DNA of 64,000 nt. It comes from Phaseolus vulgaris (Eukaryota > Streptophyta > Magnoliopsida > Fabales > Fabaceae). The notes under the pieces are model-generated. The model was not told where the DNA came from. It made no database searches and worked only from the letters and a program-made list of their open reading frames with translations. A program made the position numbers and the translations under genes. Shown piece by piece: positions 43,610-55,613 of the stretch (its first letter is position 1; each line of letters opens with the position of its first letter). The DNA lies in contig NC_023756.2 in the NCBI RefSeq assembly GCF_000499845.2, forward strand, positions 35,785,273 through 35,849,272. Direction: 5' to 3'.

Positions 43610-45879
43610 TGTTGAATAAAGTGTGTTGAAGCTTTGAAGAATCCAAACCCTTTGAAGTTTGATGGAAGGCTGGTTGTGTTTGTTGTTGCTGATGTGTTTT
43701 AGAATAGGATCTGAGGTAGATAATTTGTGTATATCCACTCTTGATTGAATCCAAAGCTTAAGCATTCTCAAACCTTTTAATTGAAAGATGTACCGACCAG
43801 GTCATCGGGTGTGATGACGTGTCTAGCACGTGACTATGTGAGGCGGGTTTAGCAGAGCACGTGGCTAAAGAAGGGCGAGTCGTTCAGAAGCTAGTGTAGT
43901 CGCTGTTTGTGGAAGCGGCGTGTTACAACGTACATGATCGGTTGTCGCCAAGATTGTATAACGTCGACGTGTTGAACGATGGGAGATCAGGTGGTCTGAC
44001 GCCGCCGCGAGGAGCACATCGCGGATCTCCCAGTAAGCTCAGTTGAAGCTGCTGAGGGCTCAGAAGTGTAAGTTCAAGTGTACAATCCCAGTAAGATGAT
44101 TGTTGTGCCAGCATAGGGCGTGAAGGGCGTGTGGGTTGAAGGGGACAGCTTGCCTATCATCGACAGGATTCCCAGAGTGGACATTCGTTGGTGACAAGGT
44201 CTCCTCAGCCCAAGAACATGCATGGCGCAGCGATAAGGAGGGTGCCATTAGCAACAGGCGATATCACAGAGATGGTGCATTATGCTGCACCCGATACTCG
44301 CCTGGTCAGGTGGTGCTCTAAGGCACATTGCGTGCTAGCTTGCTCCATGAGTAGATGACTTAGCTGCGCGGCTAGTTACTACACAGAAATAACGTTCAAG
44401 TTGCCCCAACCCAGATGATGACACGTGTAGGGTTGGATGCTACCTGTTACTCCAACCCAGATGATGACACGTGTAGGGTTGGATGCAATAGAGAAATGAC
44501 GCTTGAGTTATCCTAGCTCAGATGATGACACGTGTAGGGCTGGGCGTTACCTGCTATCCCAGCCTAGATGGCGACACGTGCAGGGCTGGATGCGAGCCAC
44601 GCGTCCAAAAGCATAACGGCCTAGAGAGAGAAGAAACCTAGCTATAAAGGTAAACTTAACAGAATTTGCAGAGGTACGTTTTTCATTATGGCTCATTGCT
44701 AGGGTTGTGTGCTTTAGTACGGTTTGCAGAGTATAGTTTTCTCTCAGTTTTTGGGTGTTCTTGTTACTGACTTGAGCGCCGGAGCGCCACCGGCCGCAGA
44801 GGTGCCACCTTGTGTTTTCAGGTTCTCAAAAGAGGCTTTCTGTGGTGTGGACTTGAAGGGCACGTGGAGCCAAGCTGGTGAGGAGGTTCGTGACGAGGCA
44901 ACGCTCTAGCGCAAAGTCAACCGGCAAGATCAAAAGTGTTTTTCAAACTAAGTGAAAACAAACCTGTTGTTTTGTCGAGACAACCGATTGTTTTATACTT
45001 AGGTGTTTTTTTAGAAAGGTTGAGACCTGTTTTTGATGGTTGACTTGTTGTCAAACAAAAACAACCGATTGATTCGAGCATTCAACCGATTGATTGTTTT
45101 GGGACCATAACAGAAAACTGTTTTGTGCTTTGACTGAGCTTTAAATGATTTTATAACTGAATACGCTCCAGTTTTTAATGCTTTGACCAGTCTTTGAAAG
45201 CAATAAATAGTTTGTTCAGATTATGTAACAAACCAGAACTGAGATTTAATCAAAGAAAAACAGATTTGAGTTTTTCACTTATTTTTCTTTTGAAGAGTTG
45301 AAGATTGCTTTTGATCAAGAGAGTGTGGTATAGGATTTTTATCTTGTATTGATTTCATATCTTTTCTGTAACAAGTGTAATCCTTTTGTACTTTGAAGAA
45401 ACTTTGTGTGTAAAGCTGAGAACTGTTGTATGCTCTTGAGGTTGTCAAGATCAGCATTCTTAGTGGTGTTTGTGTTGAGCCAAAGGAAGTGTGTGTCTTG
45501 AGGGGATCAAGGTCACTTCTTGGATTGTGTTGTAAGTAATCTAGGGTTGATTGCTTACTGGATTCCTCAATGGTTTCTGGGAAGATTGGATGTAGCTCTT
45601 GGTTTAAGAATGAACCAGTATAAACCTGTGTGTGCAAGTTCTCTATCCCTTGAACTCTTTAATTTTAGTTTGTATTTGTGAATTGGTATAAACAACTGAT
45701 TGTTTCTGTGAAACAACCGATTGTTTTTCTAGTGCTGTACTGAATTGCTTTGTGTTTTTTGGCAAACTGAATTCTTAATCAAGTTTTCTCGAACTAATTT
45801 CATTTTAGACTTAAAAGTTTGCGAAAACCCTCTTTAAACCATTCAACCCCCCTCTAGTTTAAAGCCATACATTCTAACA
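43610..45879 (+). repeat. Element F 5' LTR, interrupted by solo LTR G
   Basis: tgttgaataaag to cattctaaca. The parts are 43610-43788 and 44933-45879. Without the insert and its duplication the length is 1121 bp, equal to the 3' LTR. A PBS-like attggaatcaagag follows. Confidence 0.9.
43789..44932 (+). repeat. Solo LTR G (same family as element H)
   Basis: 1144 bp, tgtaccgaccagg to ccggcaagatca. The flanks aaaga (43784-43788) and aaagt (44933-44937) are a TSD with one mismatch; the uninterrupted F LTR has aaagt there. Four ACACGTGT/ACACGTGC repeats lie at 44421, 44467, 44528 and 44574, and a TATA box at 44643-44649. The cross-family block is at 44769-44784. Confidence 0.9.
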
Positions 45880-45939
45880 ATTGGAATCAAGAGTTGGGTA
45901 CTTGAAAGATAATCAAGTTTGATCCGAAAATCTTTTTCT

Positions 45940-47017
45940 ATGGCTGAAAAACTATCTACAAACCACCTTTATTATGTGGTTTGAATTACAAGTATTGGGA
46001 GGCTAGAATGAAAATATTTGTTGAATCCATTGATCAAGGAATTTGGGATTCAATCGAAAATGGCCCTTTCATTCCAAAGCTTAAAAAGAATGGATCTTTT
46101 ATTGCAAAACCTTGGTCCCAATGGACCAATGAAGAATGTAAGATGGCCAAGCTTGATTGTACTGCTCAAAACATAATAGCTTCTGCACTAGATACTAACG
46201 AGTTTTTAAGGATATCAAAATGCAAATCTGCTAAGAGATGTGGGACACATTCAAAGCTACTCATGGGAACATCAATGAATCAAAGGAAGTAAGGTCAAGA
46301 AGTCAAGCACGAATGAAAAGGAGGAAAAACAGAAAAAACCTCAACCTCTGCTTCATGGCCAAAAAGGAAGATGACTCAAGTAGTGTAAGTTCTTCTAACT
46401 CCTCAAACTCTGGAAAATTACAGTCAATTGCTTCAAGCCTTTCAAGAAACACGAAGAAGCTAACCGATTGGCCCTCTTGAACAACCGGTTAAAGGGAATG
46501 AATAGCTGGCTTGAAAACAGAGTCAAAACACTGGAAGAGGAATTGGAAAATTCAAAAACAGATTTTGAAAACCTTGAAATAGTTTACAAAAACTCCTCTT
46601 GCAAGTGTGATACTCTTATTTGTGAAAATTGCGAAAATTTTGAAAAGAAAGTTCATTATCTTGTTAAAACTGTGGATAAGCTTTCTTAAGGTCAATCCAA
46701 CTTTGAGAATCTCTTGGCATCTCAAAACTACGATTTTGGAAAAGCTGGATTGGGTTTTAACCCACAGAACAAGTAAGATAGATTTTCAAAGTCATTTTCG
46801 AAACTGCCAGAAAAACAACCGATTGATTTGTCGAAACAACCGGTTATTACATGCTTCAACTGCATGAAAAGAGGCGATTCTGTCAGATTCTGTAAAATCA
46901 GAAAATATGTTGTTCCTAGGGGCTTTATGAAGTGGATTCCCAAGTGTAGTAAAGGTTCAAATGAAAAATGTAAACCAAATGGACCCACATTCATAAAGGG
47001 ACCAAATCTTTGTACTT
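45940..47017 (+). pseudogene. gag: Element F gag
   Basis: ATG 45940, but about 23 bp present in element I are missing after MAEKLS, which shifts the frame. Core: NYKYWEARMKIFVESIDQGI, WTNEECKMAKLD. There is a frameshift near 46237, another near 46440, and stops near 46687 and 46774. The coiled-coil segment (LENRVKTLEEELENS) is kept. The CCHC zinc knuckle CFNCMKRGDSVRFC has aspartate where I has histidine, so the metal-binding pattern is broken. Confidence 0.85.
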
Positions 47018-47037
47018 GAAAATCTTCTTTGTAGGAA

Positions 47038-48340
47038 ACCTTGGAGGAGAGCATGCAACAATGGTACCTGGACAGTGGGTGCTCCAAGCACATGACTGGG
47101 GACAAATCAAAGTTTCTAAGCATCTTCTTTAAGCAAGAAGGGCACGTTACCTATGGGGACAACAACAATGAGAGGATTATTGGGAGAGGATCCATAGGAG
47201 ACAAAGATATCTTGGTCATTCATGATGTTCTCTACGTAGAAGGATTAAAGCATAATCTGTTGAGCATTAGTCAATTGTGTGACAAAGGATATCAGGTTAT
47301 TTTCAAAACAAACTCCTGTGAAATCTGTCTTCCGAACACAAAAGAGGTAATGTTGATGTGTAAGAGAATCAATAATGTTTATCTTTTAGATATCTCTTCA
47401 CCTTGTTCAATTGGTTGTCTTCTATCCAAGCATGATGAGTCTTGGCTTTGGCATAGAAGAATTGCTCACATTCACATGAATCACTTGAACAAGTTAATTT
47501 CTAAAGATCTTGTGATTGGGCTGCCATAGCTCAAGTTTGAGAAGGACCATATTTGTGAAGCTTTCCAAAAGGGGAAACAAGTGAAAAACTCTTTTAAAAT
47601 AAAAAATGTTTCTTCTTTAAAACCTCTTGAGCTACTTCACATGGATCTTTTTGGACCTTCAAAAACCATGAGCCTTGGTGGAAACTATTATGCTCTTGTT
47701 ATTGTGGATGATTTTTCTAGGTTCATTTGGACTCTCTTCTTGGAATCAAAAGGTGATGCCTTCTCTGCATTCAAGAAGCGTGCTAAAAGATTGCAAAATA
47801 CAAAGAACAACAACATAGGCTCAATAAGAAGTGATCATGGAGGTGAATTCCAAAATGAAAAGTTCAGCAAGTTTTGTGAAAAGATGGGAATTCTGCACAA
47901 TTTTTCAGCTCCAAAAACTCCACAACAGAATGGTGTGGTGGAGACAAAGAACATGTCCCTTGAAGAACTATCTAGCACAATGCTTACTGAATCTTCTCTT
48001 CCAAAGTATTTTTGGGTTGATACAGTTAGCACCTCTTGCTATGTGATGAATAGAATGCTAATTAGGCCAATTCTGAAGAAGACTCCTTATGAACTCTTCA
48101 ATGGAAGGAAGCCAAACATCAATCACCTCAGAGATTTCGGTTGCAGCTGTTTTGTTCTCAACAATGGAAAGGAAAACCTAGGGAAGTTTGATGAAAAAGT
48201 TGATCATGGTATCTTCATAGGCTATTCTCTAACTAGTCAGGCATACAGAATCTACAACAAGAGGCTAATGACTGTAGAAGAGTATGTTCATGTTGTCTTT
48301 GATGAAGTGGATCCCAAAAGCATTCAAATCTCGAAGAACA
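47038..48340 (+). pseudogene. Element F protease and integrase
   Basis: Protease with WYLDSGCSKHMTG (active-site DSG), then the pre-integrase zinc region (LWHRRIAHIHMNHLNKL). A TAG at about 47527-47529 (GLP|LKFEK) separates them from the core. The integrase DDE core follows: LLHMDLFGPSKT, RSDHGGEFQN, PQQNGVVETKN (the usual VVERKNR basic residue is threonine here). The C-terminal copia segment FIGYSLTSQAYRIYNKR is kept. The 451-codon ORF from 47581 runs on into RT. Confidence 0.87.
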
Positions 48341-50112
48341 GTGCTGAAGAGGATGAGCAGAACATCAGTTTGGAGAAGTTGGACATCTGTGCAGAAAAAC
48401 AACCGATTGATTCCTCGAATCAACCGATTGAAATTATGCAGCAGAGTGAATTGCGCAAAGAATGGAGGATTCCTAGATATTTGTCAGTGGAGAACATCAT
48501 TGGACAGATAAAGGAATGTGTCTCAACACGTAGCTCCATCTCAAACTTCTGCAGGCACACTGCTTTTGTCTCTCAAATTGAACCAAAGTCAATTAATGAA
48601 GCTCTCAAGGATGAAAAATGGGTTGAAGCTATGCATGGAGAGCTGAATCAGTTTGCAAGGAAAGAGGTATGGTTTCTTGTCCCTAAAACAGCTGAGATGA
48701 ACATCATTGGTTCGAAGTGGGTGTTTAGAAACAAACTGGATGAGGATGGTGTGATCACAAGGAATAAAGCAAGGCTAGTTGCCAATGGCTACAATCAAGA
48801 GGAGGGAATTGATTATGGTAAAACCTTTGCTCATGTTGCAAGATTGGAAGCTGGGAGGTTGCTGCTGGCTTTTGCATGTACAAGTGGTTTTAAACTCTTT
48901 CAAATGGATGCCAAAAGTGCTTTTTTGAATGGCTAAATCAATGAGGAAGTGTATGTCGATCAACCACCGGGCTTTGAAGATCATTAATATCCCAATCATG
49001 TCTTCAAGCTGAAAAAGGCTTTGTATGGGCTGAAGCAAGCTCCAAGGCAGTGGTATGAAAGGCTTAGCAACTTCTTGCTGTCTCATGGCTATGAAAGGGG
49101 AATGATTGACAAGACTCTCTTCATCAAAAGTCAAATTCTGAAATTATCCTTGTGCAAATCTATGTTGATGACATCATCTTTGGTGCTACACAAGATAGTT
49201 TGTGTGAAGAATTTGTGGTTGCTATGAAAGGTGAGTTTGAAATGTCTATGATGGGAGAATTGTCTTTCTTTCTTGGATTGCAGGTTAAGCAAACAAAGGA
49301 TGAAATCTTTCTATGCCAATCAAAGTATGGTAAAGAGATTCTCAAGAAATTTGAAATGGAGAGTTGCTAGGAAGCAAGCACACCTATGCCATCAAGCTGC
49401 TATATGGATGCAGATGCTGCTGGAAAGGGGGTAAATCAAATTAAATACAGAGGTTTGATTAACTCTTTGCTCTATCTAACAACAAGTAGACCGGACATTA
49501 TGTTTGCGATATGTCTTTGTGCAAGATATCAAGCAAATCTGAAGGAGTCACACTTCAAAGCTGCAAAGAGAATTCTGAAATATCTCAAAGGAACATCAAC
49601 TGTTGGTTATGGTATCCTTCTCACTCTCCCATTTATTTAATTGGTTATTCAGATTCTGATTTTGCAGGATGCAAGCTAGATAGGAAAAGCACAAGTGGCA
49701 CTTGCCACCTTCTTGGTTCAAGCCTTATCTCATGGCATAACAAGAAGCAAGCATGTGTGGCTCTCTCTACTGCTGAGGCTGAGTACATAGCTGTTGGAAG
49801 CTGTTGTGCAAAAATCCTATGGCTCAAACAACAACTTGCAGACTTTGGATTGCAAATTAGCAAGGTCCTTTTGATGTGTGACAATACAAGTGTTATCAAT
49901 CTTACCAAAAATCAGATTCAGCACTCAAGAACTAAGCATATTGAGATACACCATCATTTCATCAGGGATCATGTGAGCAATGGGGACTGTGAAGTGAAGT
50001 TTGTTGAGACACAACTGTAGCTAGCTGATATCTTCACAAAACCATTACCAAAAGAGAGGTTCTTCTTTTTGAGAAATGAGTTAGGTATCTTTGACCTTCA
50101 AAATCTCTCCTA
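48341..50112 (+). pseudogene. Element F reverse transcriptase and RNase H
   Basis: Copia RT begins at WVEAMHGELNQF, with GSKWVFRNKLDEDG and FQMDAKSAFLNG. TAA stops follow at 48934-48936 and near 48985. The frame shifts near 49130; the catalytic [10 protein letters not shown] is in the next frame (49152-49370). A further TAG is near 49368 and a shift near 49620. RNase H has YSDSDFAGCKLDRKSTSGTC, SLISWHNKKQACVALSTAEAEY and HIEIHHHFIRDHV, with a TAG before LADIFTKPLP. Inactive. Confidence 0.87.
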
Positions 50113-50442
50113 AAATTTGTTTTAATACCTGTTAGAGTCTATTTGTGAAGACAAATAGGAGGAGAATTTATTGGTTCTTGTGTATCTTTCTCTGGAATTG
50201 TTTAAACCTGTTGAAATCTCTGATATCATAACTATTTCTGCTTCTGCTGATAGAAACCACCGATTGTTTCGTGTAAACAATCGATTGTTTGTCTGGAATA
50301 TTGTTTTCAACATGTGAAAATATAACCTGCTGTTGTAGTTAACATTGGATTGTATATATGCTGTTTTTGTAGGAACTGCTTCATATTCAATCAAATCCAA
50401 CACAAGTAACCAGGGATTTGTCTTCATCAAATAGGAGGAGAT
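50113..50442 (+). other. Element F 3'UTR and polypurine tract
   Basis: Non-coding stretch between pol and the 3' LTR with two further CGATTG motifs (about 50262-50290). It ends in ataggaggaga, the PPT. Confidence 0.75.
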
Positions 50443-51563
50443 TGTTGAATAAAGTGTGTTCAAGCTTTGAAGAATCCAAACCCTTTGAAGTTTGATGGAA
50501 GGCTGGTTGTGCTTGTTGTTGCTGATGTGTTTTGGAATAGGATATGAGGTAGATAATTTGTGTAAATCCACTCTTGATTGAATCCAAAGCTTAAGCATTC
50601 TCAAACCTTTTAATTGAAAGTGTTTTTCAAACTAAGTGAAAAACAACTTGTTGTTTTGTCGAAACAACCGATTGTTTTATACTTAGGTGTTTTTAGAAAG
50701 GTTGAAAATTGTTTTTGATGGTTGACTTGTTGTCAAACCAAAACAACCGATTGATTCGAGCATTCAACCGATTGTTTGTTTTGGGACCATAACAGAAAAC
50801 TGATTTGTGCTTTAACTGAGCTTTAAATGATTTTATAACTGAATACGCTCCTGTTTTTAATGCTTTGACCAGTCTTTGAAAGCAATAAATAGTTTGTTCA
50901 GATTATGTAACAACAAGAACTGAGATTTAATCAAAGAAAAATATATTTGAGTTTTTCACTGATTTTGCTTTTGAAGAGTTGGAGATTGGTTTTGATCAAG
51001 AGAGTGTGATATAGGATTTTCATCTTGAATTGATTTTAGATCTTTTCTGTAACAAGTGTAATCCTTTTGTACTTTGAAGAAACACTGTGTGTAAAGCTGA
51101 GAAGTGTTGTGTGCTCTTGAGGTTGTCAAGATCAGCATTCTTAGTGGTGTTTGTGCTGAGCCAAAGGAAGTGTGTGTTTTGAGGGGATCAAGGTCACTTC
51201 TTTGGTGGTGTTGTAAGTAATCTAGGGTTGATTGCTTAGTGGATTCCCCAGTGGTTTCTGGGAAAACTGGATGTAGCTCTTGGTTTAAGAATGACCCAGT
51301 ATAAACCTGTGTGTGCAATTTCTCTATCCCTTGAACTCTTTAATTTCAGCTTGTATTTGTGAACTGGTATATACAACTGATTGTTTCTGCGAAACAACCG
51401 ATCGATTGTTTTTCTGGTGCTATGGTAAATTGCTTTGTGTTTTTTTGGCAAACTGAATTCTGAATCAAGTTTTCTCGAAGTAATTTCATTCTAGACTTAA
51501 AAGTTTGTGAAACCCCTCTTTAAACCAGTCACCCCCTCTAGTTTAAAGCCATACATTCTAACA
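50443..51563 (+). repeat. Element F 3' LTR
   Basis: 1121 bp, tgttgaataaag to cattctaaca, followed by TSD tctta. It is a near copy of the 5' LTR with a modest number of differences. Confidence 0.92.
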
Positions 51564-51568
51564 TCTTA

Positions 51569-52028
51569 GCCTCGAAGAAGTGGAGGAAGACGTCGACGAA
51601 GGGAGGGTGCCCGAAGTGGTTGCACATAATGGAGAACGCCCTTATAAAGGCCCAGCTATTGGGATGCAGCTAGGCGGGAGCCACGTTGATCTCAGTCAAC
51701 AGGGCCCTTTCGAAGCCAGTGAGAGGGAGACACAACTTAATCCGTTTGAAGACGGTTTGGTAGAGGAAAAAGTAGGGTCTCCGTCGTTGGTCCGTTCGTC
51801 GGAGCACACGGGCTCGCCCTTCGCACAGGGTCAAACGGAGACGTAGGCGTCGCTTTCGTGCCCAAAGACACGTCCTATACACTCAGGCTGGCCTTCCCGG
51901 TGCTTCGTCACGTCCGTGCTGGAGGTGAATGAAGAGGTCTCGGCAAGAAGCTCCGTAGAGGCTTAAGGGTACAAGGATTTGTAATCTACTTGGGGTGGAG
52001 GGTTGGATGTCGTTTTCGTTCGAGCCAT
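51569..52028 (-). pseudogene. Element B2 antisense gene, domain exon, 5' part
   Basis: The minus-strand frame starts at ATG 52028 (MARTKTT, compare MAKTKTT in A). It contains degraded counterparts of the A exon: SLYP followed by TAA where A has a tryptophan, a further TGA, and frame changes. Then FFLYQTVFKRIKLCLPLTGFE and LLTEINVAPAQ are recognisable, ending VFLHFFEAK at the element F insertion. The exon continues at 43604. Confidence 0.7.
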
Positions 52029-52578
52029 GCCTAAGAAAGCTAGAAAAACAAGAAAAAAGAGGGAAACAAAGGTTCAGAAAGGGGCTATGGCATAACTCAG
52101 CAAAAACCCAGAAAAACCCCACACTCGAAGAAAACCCAGAAAAACAGAGGAAGGGAGGAAAAATAGAGAAAGCTTAAAATGCAAGGAATTTAAACAGTCC
52201 CAAGCAGTTTACAAGCCTCAAAATCGAAAAATAAGGGCGATCAATGGGTAAAGTTCGTACCTTTTGATCAAAATAGGACGAAAGTTCTGGACTTTCTAGA
52301 GGGAATCGCGAGAGCGCTCGAGGAAGAAGACGAAGCAATCAAAGGTGTTTCTGAGAATAATGGAACAGTGATTGGAAGCGCGCGTTTTCGAATACTTAAC
52401 GTAAACTAAAAGGCGCAAACGACATTAAGTCCTGGCCGTTGATCAAAACACGTGTGCACAGATTAAAATGGGCACAGAGAGGCGTCACTTCGGCACACTG
52501 TTCACGTCTTGTCAAACAGAGCCACCTAGGTCGCCAGGGGCGAGGACTTAGTCTCTTCGTTGAACAAGTTACAACTCG
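52029..52578 (-). promoter_or_regulatory. B2 antisense gene 5' flank
   Basis: Region upstream of the antisense start, similar to 19661-20096 of B1. It has a purine-rich segment (on the plus strand aaccccagaaaaac-like repeats at about 52100-52160). Promoter role is inferred from position. Confidence 0.3.
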
Positions 52579-52593
52579 AGACTAGGGGGCTTG
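52579..52593 (+). other. Element B2 polypurine tract
   Basis: Reads gagactagggggctt next to the third B LTR. Confidence 0.8.
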
Positions 52594-53374
52594 TGAACCG
52601 ACTAGTCCTCGGGCGTCGTTAAACCACTAGTAATGATGGGGCCACGTAAGCTGGATCCCACAAGCGACGTGGGCCAGTGTCTTGTAAGGCACGTGAACCA
52701 AGGTGCCGAGGAGTGGTCAGGTTCGATCACCAGGATGTACTGATGTGTCCTGGGCAATATAGTGAGGGCGATGAGAGATCGGATATCGGTGACTCAAACA
52801 GTAGAGCTGGGCCATAAGAGGTGGACCCCAAACCACACACCAGTTATCAGTGAGGGAGAAGCCTAAGCCACGAGAGTCCATGCGTATAGTGGGAATGGCA
52901 CGTGAGCATCTAGGGCACTCCTAGGACGGGTGACCCCAGAGATCAGGTGCACGAGGTGGTTCCAGGCGGTCATCCCGTCAGAGGTTGCAACCCAGTTAGG
53001 GATCCCTACGCGCTAGGTTATCCTAAGAGTGGGTAATAGTGGCACTAAGGCCCACCCTCAGAAAGCCTATTTTAGGTATTGGATACAGCGGAAACCCTTG
53101 ACTATGTAAAGGGTAAGGATAAATCTATTAAGGTACGCTATTCATTTGCACAACTTCACACACACAGTTTACACAGAGCTTTTATGCTGAAGAGTTTTGG
53201 TGTTTCCTAGCCCTAAGATTGACTTGAGTGTCGGAGTGCAAACGACCTCTAGGGCGCCCTTTGTCTTTGTGATTTCAGGTGTTAGATCGAGAGAGGCACG
53301 AACGAAGCCACAAAGAATTGGGTGTGGGAGTATTGTGAGACGTACGAAGGCGATTGAGTCAACCGGCAGGAACA
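52594..53374 (+). repeat. Element B LTR 3 (3')
   Basis: 781 bp, beginning tgaaccgact (a decayed TGTACCG) and ending gtcaaccggcaggaaca. The cross-family block variant is at 53221-53236. The next bases, aatcc, do not match the left flank of the array. Confidence 0.88.
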
Positions 53375-54212
53375 AATCCCAAAATTTTATCCCAACTCCA
53401 CAACACATAAAGTAAGGTGTTGTAAAAATTTCAGGTCAAAAAGTGTTTTTTCTGGGCTGAAAACGTCCCGAATTTTACTCTTTATAACCTTTTTTCTATT
53501 TTGTTTTTGGACATTATTTTTTTAAATAAATACCAAGAACATCTCAATATAGTTCTGTGATTTTTTTCTGATTTTTTTTACCGAAATAAAAACCCGCAAT
53601 AAATTCTCAAAACAGAGACAATTTTTTACAAAAACTGGAAAATAAGAAACCTAAGGGACTTGAAAAAAAGAATTGAAACTCAAGACATAATAGAAACTTA
53701 ATTCTAATGAACTTGTTAATGATTTAATAACAACATAAGAGACTGAAAAACATAAAAAGAAGAGCATACAAAAGGTACAAAATGACTCAAACTACATGGA
53801 TATTCATTGTAAAAACAAGAAACAAAAAATTAAACAAAGAACTACTTGATTTTATGACATATATGGAAACATGACTTTAGACAACTAGAAAAAGATCATA
53901 AAATAAAAATGAAACCAACATAAACTGGTTTTACCAAAATAAAATGAAAGAAAACTCAAAAAAATTTAAAAGCACACAAGATAAACTCAAAAAGAACTCC
54001 TAAACACCAATACAGATAGTTAAAGAAAGAACAAGTTATTTGAAATGATTAAACCAAACAAACAACAAATAGAATGGTAGAACTAAAACAAAAACACAAT
54101 CAAGACATTGGTGGGAATCCTCTTCATTAAGGAGATGACATATGGACCTTCATGCCTTTCTTACCACTCCATGCTTTCTATTTTCACTATAGAAATTATT
54201 TGTGCCACTGAA
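53375..54212 (-). other. AT-rich sequence resembling a D/E-type leader
   Basis: A-rich sequence with a segment like the E leader: tgacatatatggaaacatgact near 53855 against tgacatatatggaaaaacatgact near 33144. Probably a decayed relative of the D/E leader. The last ~100 bp before 54213 is unassigned. No gene seen. Confidence 0.4.
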
Positions 54213-54420
54213 ATAAAGAAATCAAAGACAAAAAGTCAAGCAAGAAGAAAAAGGAGACAAAATAAAAAAGGTCTCAATCTATGCTTCATGGCCAAAAAGG
54301 AAGATGATGCAAGCAATCTAAGTTCCTCTACTTCTTCAAATGTTGAAAATTATAGTCAATTGCTTCACGTTTTTCAAGAAACTCATGAAGAAGCTAACCG
54401 ATTGGCTCTCTTGAACAACC
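54213..54420 (+). pseudogene. Copia gag fragment J
   Basis: About 69 codons homologous to the middle of the F and I gags (ARRKRRQNKKGLNLCFMAKKEDD, ENYSQLLHVFQETHEEANRL). It ends at LALLNN where element I begins at 54421. In intact relatives the next codons are RLKG, so I inserted into an older gag of the same family. The remainder would lie beyond the right edge. Confidence 0.78.
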
Positions 54421-55551
54421 TGTTGAATCAAGTGTGTTCAAGCTTTGAAGAATCCAAATCCTTTGAGTTTGATGGAAGGATGGATATACTTGTTGTTGCT
54501 GAGTTGTTTTAGAATAGGATCTGGGGTAGATTATCTGTGTAAATCCACTCTTGATTGAATCCAAAGCTTGAGTATTTTCAAACCTTTTTAAATGAAAGTG
54601 TTTTTCAAACTAAGTGAAAAACAACCTATTGTTTTGTCGAAACAATCGATTGTTTTATACTTAGGTGTTTTGAGAAAGGTTGAAAACAGTTTTTGGTGGT
54701 TGACTTGCTGTCAAACCAAAACAACCGATTGATTCGAGCATTCAACCGATTGTTTGTTTTGGGACCATAACAGAAAACTGTTTTGTGCTTTGACCGAGCT
54801 GTAAATGATTTTATAACTGAATGCGCTCCAGTTTTAAATGCTTTGACCAGTCTTTGAAAGTAATAAAGAGTTTGTTCAGATTATGTAACAAACAAGAAAC
54901 TGAGATTTAATCATAGAAAAACAGATTTGAGTTTTTCACTGTTTTTGCTTTTCAAAGAGTTGAAGATTGCTTTGAGATTGCTTTCATCAAGAGAGTATGG
55001 AACATGATTTTCATTTGTATTGATTTCAGATCATTCTGTAACAAGTGTAATCCTTTTGTACTTTGTGTAAACTTTGTGTGTGAAGCTGAGAAGTGTTGTG
55101 TGCTCTTGAGGTTGTCAAGATCAACATTCTTGGTGGTGTTTGTGCTGAGCCAAAGGAAGTGTGTGTCTTGGGGGATCAAGGTCACTTCTTTGGTGGTGTT
55201 GTAAGTAATCTAGGTTTGGTTACTTAATGGATTCCCCAGTGGTTTCTGGGAAGACTAGATGTAGCTCTTGGTTTAAGAGTGAACTACTATAAACCTTTGT
55301 GTGCAATCTCTCTATCCCTTAAACTCTTTAATTTCCGTTTATATTTGTTAACTGGTATAAACTACCGATTGTTTCTTCAAAACAATCGATTATTTTTCTG
55401 GTGTTGTGCTAAATTGCTTTGTGTTTTGGCAAACTATATTCTAAATCAAGTTTTTCTCGAAGGAATTTCATTCTAGACTAAAAAGTTTGTGAAAACCCTC
55501 TTTAAACCATTCACCCCCCCCCCCTCTAGTTTAAAGCCATACATTCTAACA
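54421..55551 (+). repeat. Element I 5' LTR
   Basis: 1131 bp, tgttgaatcaag to cattctaaca, homologous to the F LTRs and carrying several CAACCGATTG-type motifs. Confidence 0.9.
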
Positions 55552-55613
55552 ATTGGCATCAAGAGCTTGGTACTTGAAAGATACTCAAGTTTGATCTGAA
55601 AAATCTTTTTCAA

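Larger units (their letters stand above)
43610..51563 (+). mobile_element. Element F: Ty1/copia retrotransposon
   Basis: TSD tctta at 43605-43609 and 51564-51568. The LTRs are 1121 bp each (the 5' one is split by solo LTR G). PBS at 45880 and purine-rich PPT ataggaggaga before 50443. The domain order protease, integrase, RT, RNase H is diagnostic for copia. The ORFs carry several frameshifts and stops. It inserted into the antisense domain exon of B2. The motif AACAACCGATTG recurs many times in LTRs and coding region. Confidence 0.93.
9066..53374 (+). mobile_element. Element B: tandem Tat-type element, LTR-B1-LTR-B2-LTR, with nested insertions
   Basis: Three plus-strand LTRs of one family start at 9066, 20112 and 52594. 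Each of the first two is followed by a PBS and gag, and the last two are preceded by a PPT. The middle LTR is interrupted by element C (20833-35229) and resumes at 35235. B1 internal is 9912-20111 and B2 internal is 35329-52593. The flanking pentamers (actat at 9061-9065, aatcc after 53374) do not match, as expected if the array arose by recombination between copies. Both internal regions have large pol deletions plus stops, so neither is autonomous. Nested elements are D, C, L, the LTR at 40469, and F. Confidence 0.85.

Noticed and set aside
9066..53374. B as a single insertion with matching TSDs
   Set aside because: The outer pentamers actat and aatcc differ, and three LTRs with two internal regions are present.
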